Source: Podospora pseudocomata (Eukaryota; Ascomycota; Sordariomycetes; Sordariales; Podosporaceae). Taken from it: a stretch of 64,000 bases of DNA. The stretch is taken from the NCBI RefSeq assembly GCF_035222375.1, contig NW_026946365.1, positions 1,674,001-1,738,000 of the forward strand, written 5' to 3'. Every line of letters begins with the position of its first letter. The first letter of the stretch is position 1. Below, in pieces: positions 44,011 to 55,316 of the stretch. The position numbers and the translations under genes were made by a program. Below the pieces are notes generated by a model. It was given only the letters and a program-made list of their open reading frames with translations. It was not told the origin of the DNA and made no database searches.

Positions 44011-46812
44011 CTTGAAAGGGTATCTGAAGTCGAATCTGGGGTATCTGATCGATTTGAGTCGGTTAGAATCGTCGCCTGGTGGTTTTTGCAAAGTATTTTT
44101 CTTGTGTGATGTAGTGGCTTGAAGAAAACAAGACAATAGTGCGGGGTGGAAGGGTTCGAGCGGGCAGCCCCAAGCTGATAACTCTCAAACTTTAAATAGC
44201 CCCGCCGTTCACAAAATCCCAGCAGATGCTCTGTCCGATAAGGCTTCGAAATTGCAATTGCAATAAGCCACACGACAGAGCTTTGTTTGTTGGGTGCGAT
44301 TGGGGAGCAATTTCGTAGAGAGGGAAGGAGGGGCAGGCCGCAAGGCTGAAGAATGGGACTGGCGACTATAAGAGGGACAGCGACTTACCAAAAGGGGATG
44401 TTCGAGTAGTCTACGATCTACGCCTAGCAGGAAAGATCTGGCAGGGCAGGTATGAAGCAGAGAGAAGAGATGAAGGTGGTTGTTGGTCTGAAGATGGGAA
44501 GGAAGGAAGGAGAGGACAGGAAGAGGGAGGAGGGCGGCAGCTAAAATGTCTTTGGAGGCACCCCTGGGCTGTGCTCTGCAGTGTTTCTATGAGATTCTAT
44601 CGCCCAAAATTCTACCATTTCTCTGTGATTCGTTTGATTCGGCCTCCACAGCAACGGTCCGCTGTGCTGATTGGCCCCTGTGCCAGCTCCGCTCAGGCAA
44701 CTTCCCCCCACCTCTGCGGCTGCCACAGCAAACCACCAAACTGGGGTCGAGAACTCAATGGAAGTCGTACAGCGCTTCTAGGCTCTCTCAGAATGTCATT
44801 TCCATCACGGTGAACCTCACTGGAGCCATCTTGGCATGGAAATCACTGATCGGAGTGCTGTCCTCCCGTCGCTGTCAGAGAAGGCTCCAGAATTCCCGAG
44901 ACGCCCAGCGAGGCTGAAAACGAGGCTGGCCCCTGTTCCACCTGCCAACCCCGCGTTGGTTGGCCCGTGCATTTAGGAGTCACAAAGAAGATGGGACACT
45001 GGATCAAGCAACTGGTGAACGCTGACTAGGCCGTTACCTATCACCGCTGCTGCATGTTCAGATGGAAAGGCAACCAACCTCAACGGCCAGGTGAGGAGTG
45101 GACCTCCAAGGCTGCCTGGGTGGTGGCTTCCTTCGAAGACATTACCCCTGAAGGTTGTTTACTTCCTTTGTATTTCTTTGGTCTTGCGTTTCTTACGACA
45201 CGGCATTGCAAACACACACAGTAGGACAACCAGCACTTTAGCAGGCTTTATGCCGGGTCCTCCGTATCCAGAGCAACGGCCAAAGTTGTCAAGTAGTAGA
45301 GAGCTTCGCTCTCGCCCTCTTGACAACGGAATGAAACCGCAGAGGAAATAGTACCTTAGGGTGATCACCGCTGGCGTAATGCCTTCTGCAAGTATACCAT
45401 GGGCTCTTGTCGGATTTGGTCATGTCCCTCGATGTGGCGGCGAAGGAGCCCTCAAAAGCACCGTCAACAGGCTGAGGTTGAAGCTGGTTTGATTTGGCCA
45501 TGGGGTATGAAGCAGAGGGTTACTTATGGTCAGCTTCTCGCAACTGGCAGCAGACCATCTTGCCTTTCGAGTAAGATGGGGAAGGCTCATTATAACGGTG
45601 ACTACAAGCCAATTGCCAGATTTCATCGGTGAAGATGTCGACTCTGAGAGAATGATAGGCTCGAACAGCAGCAAGCTCCTTCTCCATAGTATGGCTTACT
45701 GTTTGACACATTGTCAGCCAGAATATGTGGTGCCAGCTCAATATATGGGTTTCCACCCTATAGTATCATCCAGAGTTAAGATAGGGTTTCAGTGGCAGTT
45801 GAGATCCAGCACACCTATCTGTCGAGGTGTTTTGTGCTTGTGAAACAGAAATATCATCTGGAAGTGAGCACCCGGGCGGCTGACGTGGTTCGTGGGGGAC
45901 ATGTCTGATGTGTTGCGCTGCCAAGTGACAAGGCATAACATACTGTGCCGGCTGGTTTTCGATTGATAGCACCATGGCAGGTTGGAGCAGCGGCCTCGTT
46001 GCTCCCTAGCTATCATTTAGAATTTCATATGTCGATACCTTATAGACACAACTTACACAAGTTGTCTGACAAACTTCAACCCGACAGTCTAAATACAAGT
46101 GATGGTGTCCGATAGCAAATCTGAACCACTTGATAGCAAGTTTTGTTGAGTAGAAGCTGCAAGCCTCACAAGAAGTGTATTCTGTAGAATACTAAAATGT
46201 ACGGAGTTTAACTTATTCTCATCACCACCCTCCCATTTACGTCCTTGTGTAAAATACAAGCTTGGTGAGAGCAGATACCGGGTCTGTCGGCAGCTTTCGT
46301 GCTCTGCTGTCTGTCCGCAACCGTCTTCTATTCCTGGAGATCGACAGGACCCCAAGGACTTGGCACCGGTCGCAGGAAGAAACACGTGCATGAATGGTTG
46401 CACATCCACGACGTCTCACCGACATTGTTGATGAAGCACAGGGGAGATGAACCAACCCCTCATGTTTGATCCTTTGGTGAGTGAGAGATTCAGTTGTCTG
46501 GTTCGCCGTCCCTGTGCTGTTCGGCCGCTAAGCGTAGCCCCGCCCGACCGTCTGGAGGGGTGACGCAATCAGGAAAGGGGGGTGCCGCATCGCGGGGCGG
46601 GGGCCGGCAGAGCCAGGGGGGCTGAGCTGCCGTGGGGAGAGAGAGCTGCAACTGCGGGCAAGCTTTTGGGGGGAGCTGCACTCAGTGCCCCACCTTGCCA
46701 GTGTTGCTGCTTTGCCTGCCTGGAATGCCACTTTCTTCAACCCTCCCACCCCCTTTAAGAGCTTGACCTGCCCCTCCACCAAGCCCCGCTGATTTTTCTC
46801 CCCTTTTCCATC
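44011..46812. other. Divergent intergenic region between hsp90 and FKBP
   Basis: 2.8 kb without a supported gene. The left end is the hsp90 promoter and leader. I found no clean array of three nGAAn heat-shock units by eye, and a TTCGAA core sits at 44244-44249. The right end (46500-46812) is the FKBP promoter. Confidence 0.5.
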
Positions 46813-47326
46813 ATGTTCAGAAGTTCCATCTTCCAAGCTACCAGATCGCTTCGTCAATTGACTACTCCAGCCACCCGCAACCTTTCATTTACAGCCGCCA
46901 GAATGGGTATCCCCGCCGACGCTCCCGAAGGTCTCAAGATTGAGTCCCAGAACGCTGGCTCCGGCCCTGAGGTCAAGAAGGGTAAGCTTGTCCTCCTGTC
47001 TCTTAAGCAGCTTAAGCATAGTATTTCATCAAAGCTAACACCAATTGCCCACAACAGGTGACTCCGTCGATGTCCACTACAAGGGCACCCTCGAGGACGG
47101 CACCGAGTTCGACCAGAGCTACAAGCGCGGCCAGCCCCTCAACTTCACCGTCGGCGCCGGCATGGTCATCCAGGGCTGGGATGCCGGCCTCGTCGGCATG
47201 CAGGTTGGCGAGAAGCGCAAGCTGACCATCCCCTCCAACCTCGCCTACGGCGAGCGCGGCATTCCCGGTGTCATCCCCAAGAACGCCACCCTCATCTTCG
47301 AGACCGAGCTCGTCAAGATCAGATAA
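46813..47326 (+). CDS. FKBP-type peptidyl-prolyl cis-trans isomerase with mitochondrial-like leader
   Basis: Exons 46813-46981 and 47058-47326 (76-bp intron, GTAAGC...AACAG) give 145 residues. The C-terminal 105 residues are a single FKBP domain: [44 protein letters not shown] and [11 protein letters not shown]. The drug- and substrate-pocket residues Tyr, Phe-Asp, Phe, Val-Ile and Trp are all present. The first 30 residues ([16 protein letters not shown], then RNLSFTAAR) are basic and hydroxylated with no acidic residue, typical of a mitochondrial presequence. A second Met ([10 protein letters not shown]) stands where a cytosolic FKBP would begin, so two products are possible. It catalyses prolyl isomerisation in folding and would bind FK506 or rapamycin. 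Confidence 0.93.
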
Positions 47327-47719
47327 ATCAACAATCCAAAACAGATTACAAGGAGGGAGCATATATCTTTGATATTTCCCAAAGCCTTACCCCCTTATGC
47401 TTACTAGATGGAGCAAAACGAAAATCGAATCATGGTTTCACTCTGGGCTAGACACCCAACCACCTATCTCAATGTCTCCTGCTCGGACAATCTCTATTTC
47501 TTTTGTACAGGTGAAATGCTCCCGACTAAAACGCCAATGCCGTGTGGATGCGAGGAGATGACCGCCCAACCGCCCTGAATGATATCTACACATACGATTC
47601 CCTGACTCGTAGTCGTCGTCCATGTCCTGTAACCCTTTTCTAAACCTTTTAGGTCCCAAGATTGTACAAGAACTTCGCTCTATGTCCCTACTCATGCTTT
47701 CGAAGCACATGTTCTCTCA
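47327..47719. other. Convergent 3' intergenic region
   Basis: 3' flanks of FKBP (plus) and the flavin-reductase-like gene (minus). Nothing else is recognisable. Confidence 0.5.
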
Positions 47720-48706
47720 CTATTCCTCACCATCCTTCCCTTCTTCCACCCCCTCCCCAGGAATAATACACCCCCCTAACTCCCTATACTTTCTATCCGC
47801 ATACATCAACCCAAACTTGTCCTCCTTCCCACCCCCATTCACCTCCACAATCTCCTTCACCTCCCCCAAAACAATATAATGACCCCTCACCTTCACCAAC
47901 CCCCCCATTGGCTCCTGTAACAGCTCACAGCGTAAGGCATATAACACGCCCGGCCCTTTTAGTATTGGCGCCTCCCCTTCTGTCTCTGTTTCGTAGGAGC
48001 AACCACATTCGGATTGGAGCTGCTCAAACACCTCCAGCCCGGCTGCGTTTCCTCTGGCAAGCCAGTCGGCTATTCTCGCGCCGGAGGGGTCGTCGGTGAG
48101 GATGTGGATGTTGAATAGGCGGGAGGAGGAGAGGGCGTCAAAGGTGCGGGAGGGGGTGGCGATGTTGAAGGAGATGATGGGGGTGGGGAGGAGGGAGAGG
48201 GAGGTGAAGGAGGACATTGTCATTGCTCGGGGGATTGGACCGGAGGAGGAGGAGGTGCAGACGACGACGGAGTGGGTTATTAGGCGCATTAGGGAGCGGA
48301 ACTGTTCTGGCAGGGGGAGGGAGGTGGAGGAGGAGGAGTGAGGGTGGATTGAGGGGGGGGTTGGGGGGGAGGTGGTGAATTGTCGGAGGGGATGGGGGGT
48401 TGTGCTGAGGGTTCGATTATGAGGTGGTTGATGAGTGAGGGGTTCTGAGGAGCTGTTAGAAGAGACAGAGGATGGAGATGTGAGGTTCATACGTGATATT
48501 GGTGCTCTTCGTGGGTGTGGTAGAATTGTACATGATGGTACATGCCCCTTGTTGATATGTTGTTGACTCTGGATATGCAGCCGGCGCATAGGTATTGGCT
48601 TTGCGCTTCTCATGCTCAATGTTGGTGCTGTGATGACGGCGGCCGAGTTGCTGCATCTCTCTGCGGCAGCTTTCAAGCCCACCGTAATTCGTGGGAGGGA
48701 GTTCAT
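47720..48706 (-). CDS. Flavin-reductase-like (FMN-binding split barrel) protein, probably mitochondrial
   Basis: A single frame of 328 residues runs from the ATG at 48706 (MNSLPRITVGLKAAAERC). Later in-frame Mets, for example MRRLHIQSQQ, are alternatives. The first 140 residues are Ser/Thr/Pro/His-rich with basic residues and contain HPLRQFTTSPP, which fits an import signal or a long leader. From about residue 145 comes the split-barrel flavin-binding fold: FRSLMRLITHSVVVCTS, the AMTMSSFTSLSLLPTPIISF strand typical of flavin reductases (phosphate-binding region), then FNIHILTDDPSGARIADWLAR and KVRGHYIVLGEV. It presumably binds FMN or FAD and transfers electrons from NAD(P)H. The partner is unknown. 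Confidence 0.8.
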   Translation of the reverse strand: MNSLPRITVGLKAAAERCSNSAAVITAPTLSMRSAKPIPMRRLHIQSQQHINKGHVPSCTILPHPRRAPISRMNLTSPSSVSSNSSSEPLTHQPPHNRTLSTTPHPLRQFTTSPPTPPSIHPHSSSSTSLPLPEQFRSLMRLITHSVVVCTSSSSGPIPRAMTMSSFTSLSLLPTPIISFNIATPSRTFDALSSSRLFNIHILTDDPSGARIADWLARGNAAGLEVFEQLQSECGCSYETETEGEAPILKGPGVLYALRCELLQEPMGGLVKVRGHYIVLGEVKEIVEVNGGGKEDKFGLMYADRKYRELGGCIIPGEGVEEGKDGEE

Positions 48707-49172
48707 ATTTTTGACACCATATACTGTCTTTCCGACTTCCTTCAAAGCAAATCAGACGAACTTATGGCCAGTGTCAAAATCTGTTGTTCGTCTCAGTCGC
48801 AAATCGGCTTCTTCCACTTCCACGGCCTCGGGTCCGTCATCGAACGGCTCCCACCCCTGCAAATAAAGTTATCGATAAGCTCCGATAAGCTCCGATAACA
48901 ACCCCGGACCCTTGCTGAGTGGGCTTTCAATTGCGGGCTGCCGCGGGTTGGAGCTGTGCCGCCCGCCGCGAGTTATCAAAATTTCGAACCGGGGGAACCA
49001 ATCGGCGCGGCAAGCGGGAAGGACGAGTAATTGAAGATTTGGAGACGACGACGACATTGGCGATAGGGACAGCGAGAGGTACCCCCAGCTTTTATTCCCA
49101 CTTGCCCCGACGGCCTCGAACCCGAATCAAACCGCAAAACCCCTCGCTCCCCGGAGCCCTCCCGCAGTCACA
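48707..49172. promoter_or_regulatory. Bidirectional promoter with phased CGATAA elements
   Basis: 466 bp separate two head-to-head start codons. At 48868-48899 a compact element reads GTTATCG, then ATAAGCTC, CGATAAGCTC and CGATAAC. It holds three CGATAA copies spaced exactly 10 bp and an inverted copy at its left end. GATAAG matches the fungal GATA-factor consensus, although 10-bp phasing is unusual. Both genes are plausibly mitochondrial. Confidence 0.55.
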
Positions 49173-49700
49173 ATGGCCAGCAAACTCCCACCATCAGCCC
49201 TCCAAACCCTCAGGCGACCATCCCTCAACATCAACAACAACCACCTCCCCTCCCCAATACCTCAAACCCAACTCCGCCACGCAACCTTCATCCCCCGCCA
49301 CCGCCGCCCCTACAAGTTCACCCAGCTCGTCCAGCTCTCCGACGGCTCGACCTACACCGTCCGCACCACCTCCCCCGTCGCACTCTACAAGTCGGCAAAG
49401 GACACCCGCAACCACATCCTCTGGCAGCCCACCGACAAGTCCCTCCGCAACGTCGAGGTCGACGAGGCCGGCAAGCTCGCCGCCTTCAGAGAGCGCTACG
49501 GCCGCGGGTGGGACGCCGAGGAGGCTGCCGTCGAGCAGCAGGAAGCTGCAGCAACAGAAAAGAAGGCAGAGGAAAGTGATCCGTTTGACAGTCTTGTTGG
49601 GTTGATCAGTGATTTCGCTGCCGGATCAACAAGTAATACCGCCGGAGGGTTGAGTGCAAAGGAGCAGGCGAAGAAGGATAAGGGGGGGAAGAAGAAATAA
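49173..49700 (+). CDS. MRPL36: Mitochondrial large-subunit ribosomal protein bL31m
   Basis: A single exon encodes 175 residues. The N-terminal 38 residues (MASKLPPSALQTLRRPSL, later QLRHATFIPRH) are a basic import signal. The conserved bL31m core is RRPYKFTQLVQLSDGSTY, then TVRTTSPVALYKSAKDTRNH and ILWQPTDKSLRNVEVDE, ending GKLAAFRERYG. A fungal-specific Ala/Glu/Lys-rich tail of about 60 residues follows and ends GGKKK. It is part of the mitoribosome large subunit near the central protuberance and the intersubunit bridge. Bacterial L31 zinc cysteines are absent, as is usual for the mitochondrial form. Yeast calls the orthologue MRPL36. Confidence 0.92.
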   Translation: MASKLPPSALQTLRRPSLNINNNHLPSPIPQTQLRHATFIPRHRRPYKFTQLVQLSDGSTYTVRTTSPVALYKSAKDTRNHILWQPTDKSLRNVEVDEAGKLAAFRERYGRGWDAEEAAVEQQEAAATEKKAEESDPFDSLVGLISDFAAGSTSNTAGGLSAKEQAKKDKGGKKK

Positions 49701-50204
49701 GGGATGGGGGAAAGATGAATAAGGAAAGGGAAAACCTTGTATTATAACACTGTGGGAATATAAAGTTGTATTTTTGGACAGACAACAACAAAAACAAATA
49801 TCAAGAGTCTCGAAAAAGGGGCAGGTGAAGTGATCATACTTCTCACATCTATCACGGCTCTCACAACGAAAGGGGGGTGTACGAGTTGAGAATGCTTGGA
49901 TTTAACATCACCCATCCTCCAGCTACGCAGCGTTTCTAAACACTACAGCAAAACCCATTCAATAAACCCATGACCCATCGCCTGCCGCAAAGCTACCCAA
50001 TACACTGTAACAAACCTCCAACAGTCCACCTCCAAATCATCCCACCCACGCAAACCCCCCAAACACGGCACTCCACTCACTAGTCCACGAACTCGACGAC
50101 TCCTCCCTCCTTGCCTTCCCACCACCACTGTGGTTCGTCCTATCCCCCAAACTGCTCGGGCTCCTCGAACGCCCCCCACGACCAACAGGACCATCAGCAA
50201 ACGA
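49701..50204. other. Convergent 3' intergenic region
   Basis: 3' flanks of bL31m and VPS5. A minus-strand open frame at 49943-50491 runs through the VPS5 terminal exon in another frame and is rejected as a gene. Confidence 0.5.
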
Positions 50205-52062
50205 CTAATCTGAGTCCTCATCAATCCTAGCACGAGCCCTATCCACCGCCGTGTTGCCAGCCGGCTTGTTGGCCTGCACAACCGGTGGTCTGTAAAAGAC
50301 AGTCTCGTCGTCCTCGGCGTCGAGCTGCATGAGGAATGTCTCCCATTTCTCGATAAGCTATTCCAAGAAGTTAGTCTCCCATGTAGCCACTGATCATATA
50401 AACGGGTAACAAACCTCCTTCTGAGCCTCAACCGCACTCTCCAAATACGTCTCCACGGCACTCTTGAAATCCTCCACCTTCTCCCTCTCAAACCTGTCCA
50501 GTTCCGCCCTCATCAACCGCCCCATATCGTCAAACAACAACCTTGCCTGGTGAACCTTCCTCTCCGCGTCAGCAACCTCAGCACTGACCTGGTTCAGCCT
50601 GTCCTGCTGGCTCTTCCCCTGTCTCAGAAGCTTATCCTGCGCCGCCTTCCGCTTTTGCATCTCTCCCTCGGCACTGTGCCAGCTGTGAAACGCCTTCTGT
50701 CTCTGCAAGAAGCTCTGCTTCACACTCCCGATCAACCGGATATACTCCTCAATGATAATCCCAAAGGTCAGCACATCCTGTTGGGCCTGGCGGTCGTAAA
50801 CATCGCGAATGGTGAGCTGCAGTTCGGATAACGCATCCAGCGGCCCCGACAGCGTAGGCGACAGTTCCACAGTAGACAAAGCATGCAAGCTCGCCGAAAA
50901 ATCCCCCGCCGCCTCCGCCATAGCCTTCCTCTGCAGCACCATCCCATCCATCGCCTTCAGCAACGCCTTCAACTGATTCTCCAGCGCATCCAGATACACC
51001 CTCCTCTCATGAAACCAATCATCCTGCTCCACAAACTTGCTCCCCCCACCCCCAAACCCCAAGCTCCCAAGCACCCCCTTGGACTCACCCCCCAAATTCA
51101 CCTCCTTCCTCTCCTTGTGCTTGACATCAATATTGAAACTCTCACTCTCCAGAAACAGCTTCAAATCACCATCCAGCCCCAGCTGCGGATGCCCCGCAAT
51201 TTTATTCAGCATCTTCTCCAACGCCGCCCTCCTCGCCTCGACAAAATTACTCTCAAACCTCCCCACCGCCTGCTTCTCCGGAGGAGGCGGGACAACAACA
51301 CCGGGATTGTTGCCATGAAGCGTGGTGTAAAGCCACAAGAAATCGCGATACCGGCGCTTGACTTCGAATTCGGGGTTTTTGTACGCCTTGGAGGTAGTCT
51401 GCCATCCCGTTAACATCCTTACCCCCATCCACCCCCTATCCATTTCCCCTCAGTAAACATACCTTCGTCCTAACAGAATAAACGATATGACTACTAGTCA
51501 AATCCCCCACCTTGTGCGGATCCCCCACCGTGATGCTAAACACCGGCTTCGCCGCCTGCTCAACACTCACACTCGGCGGCGCCCCCGTCGTCGTCCTCAC
51601 CGGGCTAGGCAACGCCCCTTGCACCGGCGGGGGCTGTCTCGGTCCAGAAGCAGCAAACAAACTGCCCTCGTCATCATCGTCATCAATCCTGTGCGGATCT
51701 GGGGGTCCGGCTCGCTTGGCACCGCCAAGAGGAGCGGGCATTGTCGTTCGGAGGGGGAGTTCTTTCGAGGGCGGCACCGGGGGGGAGACATCCTCCGCGG
51801 CGGCCGGAGTGGTCGCGGGCGGGGTAGCTGCTCCCAGAGGACCGAGGGGGTCATCTTCTACTGCTTGGAGCTGGGTCGGTTTGGCGATCAGCCGGCGGGG
51901 TGTGATTCTCGACGGGCGGGAGGATGAAGAAGAAGATGTGGGAGCTGCCGTCGCCGGCGCGGGAGCGGTGCTAGTAGTGGTGGTCGAGGGGGTTGTGGTC
52001 GTGGTTGTGGTGTCGTCGGTCGCCTGAGAGGTGCCGGCCGAGTCGGCCCAGGGGTCCTCCAT
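50205..52062 (-). CDS. VPS5: Sorting nexin VPS5 (retromer SNX-BAR subunit)
   Basis: Exons 52062-51463, 51398-50415 and 50357-50205 join in phase 0 to give 578 residues. Introns are 64 bp (GTATGT...GGCAG) and 57 bp (GTTTGT...AATAG). The start MEDPWADS is the usual Vps5 beginning. The first 160 residues are Thr/Ser/Pro/Ala-rich and disordered. The PX domain spans about 165-290 (FSITVGDPHKVGD, YSVRTKTTSKAYKNPEF, VKRRYRDFLWLYTTL, VVPPPPEKQAVGRFE) and binds PI3P. The rest is a BAR coiled-coil domain (WFHERRVYLDALENQLKALL, QKAFHSWHSAEGEMQKRKAA). The third exon ends with an acidic tail (DEDSD). With Vps17 and Vps26-29-35 it forms the retromer coat retrieving cargo from endosome to Golgi. Confidence 0.95.
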
Positions 52063-52625
52063 TGTTAAATGGCTGTAAACTGTTATTCGTGAGGTCGAGG
52101 TTGAAGAAGGTTGCGCAAGAAATGCTTTGAAAGTGTGAGCTGGAGACAATTTACACGGCCAACACCTCTTGCTTAGTGACGTTCGATGGAGAGGGTAGGT
52201 GTCCCGAGCTCTGAGTTGGGAGGTGAGGTGTGTTGCGCAATGCAGGCAGGTAGCGCATGCTCCCGACCCAGGTACCCAGGTAGGTCGTTGAACTAAGCCT
52301 TTCTTGGCAGCCATCAATGTGGGGTTTGGAGGGGGGAGCTTCCCCTTCTCCTTCCCCAGCACATCAACATCTGGTGCCATTCAAGTACATATCAACAGCG
52401 TGATACGGTTTCGTGATTATGCAATTTCTCAACACTGCAGGAGATAGGTGTCTATCAATTATTACCATATAAAAACAGCAGACCGTAACGCCAGGCTCGG
52501 CTTCTCGCCCAATAAATGTATCTGCCTCCGAAAACCGAGAACCCCTTTTATTCCCTCGATCATGTTTTGACGCCGATATAACCCAAACGCTACTTCAAAC
52601 CCCAGCTACCTCCCTTGACCTTCTC
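52063..52625. other. VPS5 promoter and TAF5 3' flank
   Basis: Intergenic sequence between two minus-strand genes. The VPS5 frame stays open up to an ATG at 52380, but the conserved start is at 52062. Confidence 0.5.
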
Positions 52626-55316
52626 CTAACGATCAGGGTCATAGCACCCTCCAGCCACCACCAAGTTCATCCGTGTAAACGCCACCTTCAAGACCGGAGT
52701 CTTCTTGGTAGGGAACGCGCTGATTTGATCAGGAGTAACCTGAACCTCTTTCGACTTCTTCTTGCCAGACCCACCTCCACCTCCACCGCCACTCCCACTA
52801 CCAGCCCCAGAGGTGCTCGCACCTGTAACCTGAGCAGCCTGTCCGCCGACAGTGATGGACCGATTGTCACCAGACCCCGCCACCGCAATGCTGTCACCGG
52901 CAACAGTTATCCCATCAGGCTGTTGACCTGGCTGGGCTGAACCGCCGGCTAAGGGATTCGCCTTGCTGGGGTCGGCTGGCAGCTCGACATCCCAAACTCG
53001 AACCGTGCCGTCAAGCCCGCCAGAGACGAGAATATTCGACTCGGCACTGAAACTGAGAGATGGGATGCCGCCCTTCCCGTGGCCACGCATCCTCTTGATT
53101 CGTTTGCTCTTCTCGATATCCCAAAGGAAAATATTGCCACCTGTGTCGGCGCTGGCAAGAATCTTTCCGTTGGGAGCACACTGCAAGGCACTGATGTAGT
53201 CGGCATGTCCGGTATAAATTCTAACGCAGCCGCCAGTTGTGAGAGACCACATCCGAATCGACTTGTCAGTTTCGTCAGAGGCCGAGAAGACATATGTTCC
53301 GTTGGGATGCCACGCAATGGCCGAGATCGGGGTGTCATGGCCGACCATAATGCGCTGAGCCGAAGCATGATCTTGGGTGAAGATACGGACCGTCTTGTCC
53401 CATCCGGCCGTGGCAAAGTAGTGTCCGTGTGGACCCCAAAGCACGCGAAAAATAGGACCGTCGTGAGACCTGTAGATGCAGAGGCAAGACCAGGACTCGA
53501 GTGACCACAGGCGAACCTGACCATCCATAGAACAAGACAGCAACAGCTTCGCGCTGGTGTCTACCGGCTTCCCGGACCCTTCAAGGTAGGGATTCCGGTC
53601 AAGGGAAGCGGTGGAATCTGAGAAGGAGATACCAAAGACAGGACCCGAATGGCCAATCAGCTTCCTATTGTTAACCTTGAGGTCTTTTTCATTGTCCAGC
53701 GTTGTCCGAAGCGGTTTGCCCTCCAGATCCCAGACGCGAATGTAGGAATCAGAGGTGCCCACAGCAACTAGCTGGTGATCGTTGGAGAATTCCATGCATG
53801 AGACGCTACAAGAATTGCGATTAGTACAATGGTCAGCCACTCACCCCTTAGCAGACCAGAAACTTACTTTCCGAGCGTGTTATGAAAGGTAAACATGCAA
53901 ACTGACACAGGCACTCCAACTCCCCCAGTACGACCCTCAATCAGGAACCTGTCGCGGTTCTCGCGCACCTTTTGCATCTCCATGACGACATCCCTGGCTC
54001 GCGATTGTGGGAGAGGTAGGTCAGCTCGCGATGGAACGTCGTCACCCTCTTCTTGCTTAATGCGTTTGTCAAACACTTCGACCAAGCTGGGTCGGCCGTC
54101 CACCGGTGGGTGCGACTGGTCTTCTTCCTCAAGTTCAATGCGAACGTCATCTCTAAGCTCGGGTTCCATAGGCAATGGGCCTAGTTTCAACTTGGCTGTG
54201 TTGTCGAGGACGTCGCGATTCGCAACGCCAGTGAAGACGCCGGGAATGCCCTCTTGCGCGTCAATCTCGTCCAACTCACGGTTTTGGGTCCGACGGTAAA
54301 CGGCCTCGAAACTATAAGGCTCGATCGGACCACGTGAGCTGTTGTCGATTGCGCAGAAGGTTTGAAGAATGTAGATGATGGTGCTTCCGCCCGAATCGGA
54401 GTCGCGCTGGAGGAACTGAAACAGGTTGAGGGTCAGAGTGTTGTTCAGCGGAATCCGGTATTTGTTCTCCTTATACAACTTGATCGTGGGGTCCTCGTTC
54501 ATGTGCTGTGGCAGGGTGACAGTGCTCAGCAACCTCAGTGTGTCATGGTGAACTGTCTCAAAGTGTGGCCGGAGAGTCGCAAGATAAGTTTTTGAATCCT
54601 CATGGTAGCCCTGGCCAACAAGCTCCAGGTAGGAGTAGACGAAGATGGGCCACAGAAGCTTCTCAAGCTCAAACTTGTAGATGTCCAAGTTGTTGTCGAT
54701 CCAGTTCTTGATGAGAATGAACGCCTTGAGGTACCTCTTTGGGTCGGCGGGATCTTGGCCTCGGTTTGCTGGTCTCCCATCTGGACCGAGATGGGCAGTC
54801 TCGATGCGAAAGACAGCCTCAGTTTTGGTGAAACCCTTTTTCTTCAGATAGTCGGTAACCTGATAAATGGCCCGCGCGTTAGCATCATTACCAACTGGCT
54901 TCACCTCTCTCTCCGCCGCTTGACTGCTTTGTACATAATAGCGGTTACGAGCTTCCACGACTTGTTGGGTACTCATCGTTGGCCTGCTCTGAGAACTTCA
55001 AGTTCTCAACAAGGTTGAATGGGGCGTTATTAGTCGAAGATATCGACTCTGAAATGTAAAATGGCGTTCGATGGCGGTTGAGGATGGGGCCAGAACGACG
55101 GAAACGGTGTGGCTTTAGGGTAGCGAATGAAGGAGTTGGGGCAGAACAACGAGAGCAGAGAAATCAACCTACAATCTGATTGAGGTTCTGTGCTGATGGG
55201 GTGCTGGTCGTCGCCGGCTGTGAGGGAGCAGGTGCACCACCTGCCGACTGTGGCTGCCCCGAATATGAGGCGCTAGGCGGGGCCTGACCTGTTGGTTGAG
55301 GTGGGGGGTTTGACAT
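52626..55316 (-). CDS. TAF5: TFIID subunit TAF5 (WD-repeat)
   Basis: The preferred model has exons 55316-55173, 54859-53868 and 53805-52626, giving 771 residues. The 48-codon first exon ([18 protein letters not shown] to NLNQI) is shorter than a typical open-frame cutoff. Splicing over a 313-bp intron (GTAGGT, branch GCTAAC, TTATCAG) yields NLNQI + [18 protein letters not shown], a continuous LisH motif. An ATG at 54976 is in frame, but the 39 codons that follow it lie within this intron. After LisH comes the TAF5 N-terminal helical domain ([33 protein letters not shown], then [20 protein letters not shown]). The WD40 propeller begins at [20 protein letters not shown] and has blades ending [34 protein letters not shown] and [10 protein letters not shown] Gly/Ser-rich loop precedes the last blade. 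It scaffolds TFIID for promoter recognition; fungal SAGA usually shares it. Confidence 0.95.

Noticed and set aside
49943-50491. 182-codon minus-strand frame
   Set aside because: It overlaps the VPS5 exons in another frame and is Arg-rich shadow sequence.
52063-52380. Upstream ATG extension of VPS5
   Set aside because: The frame is open to 52380, but the added residues look like translated promoter, and MEDPWADS is the conserved start.
54860-54976. TAF5 starting at the ATG at 54976
   Set aside because: It would replace the NLNQI-VTDYL junction of the LisH motif with an unconserved 39-residue segment. Kept only as a possible isoform.
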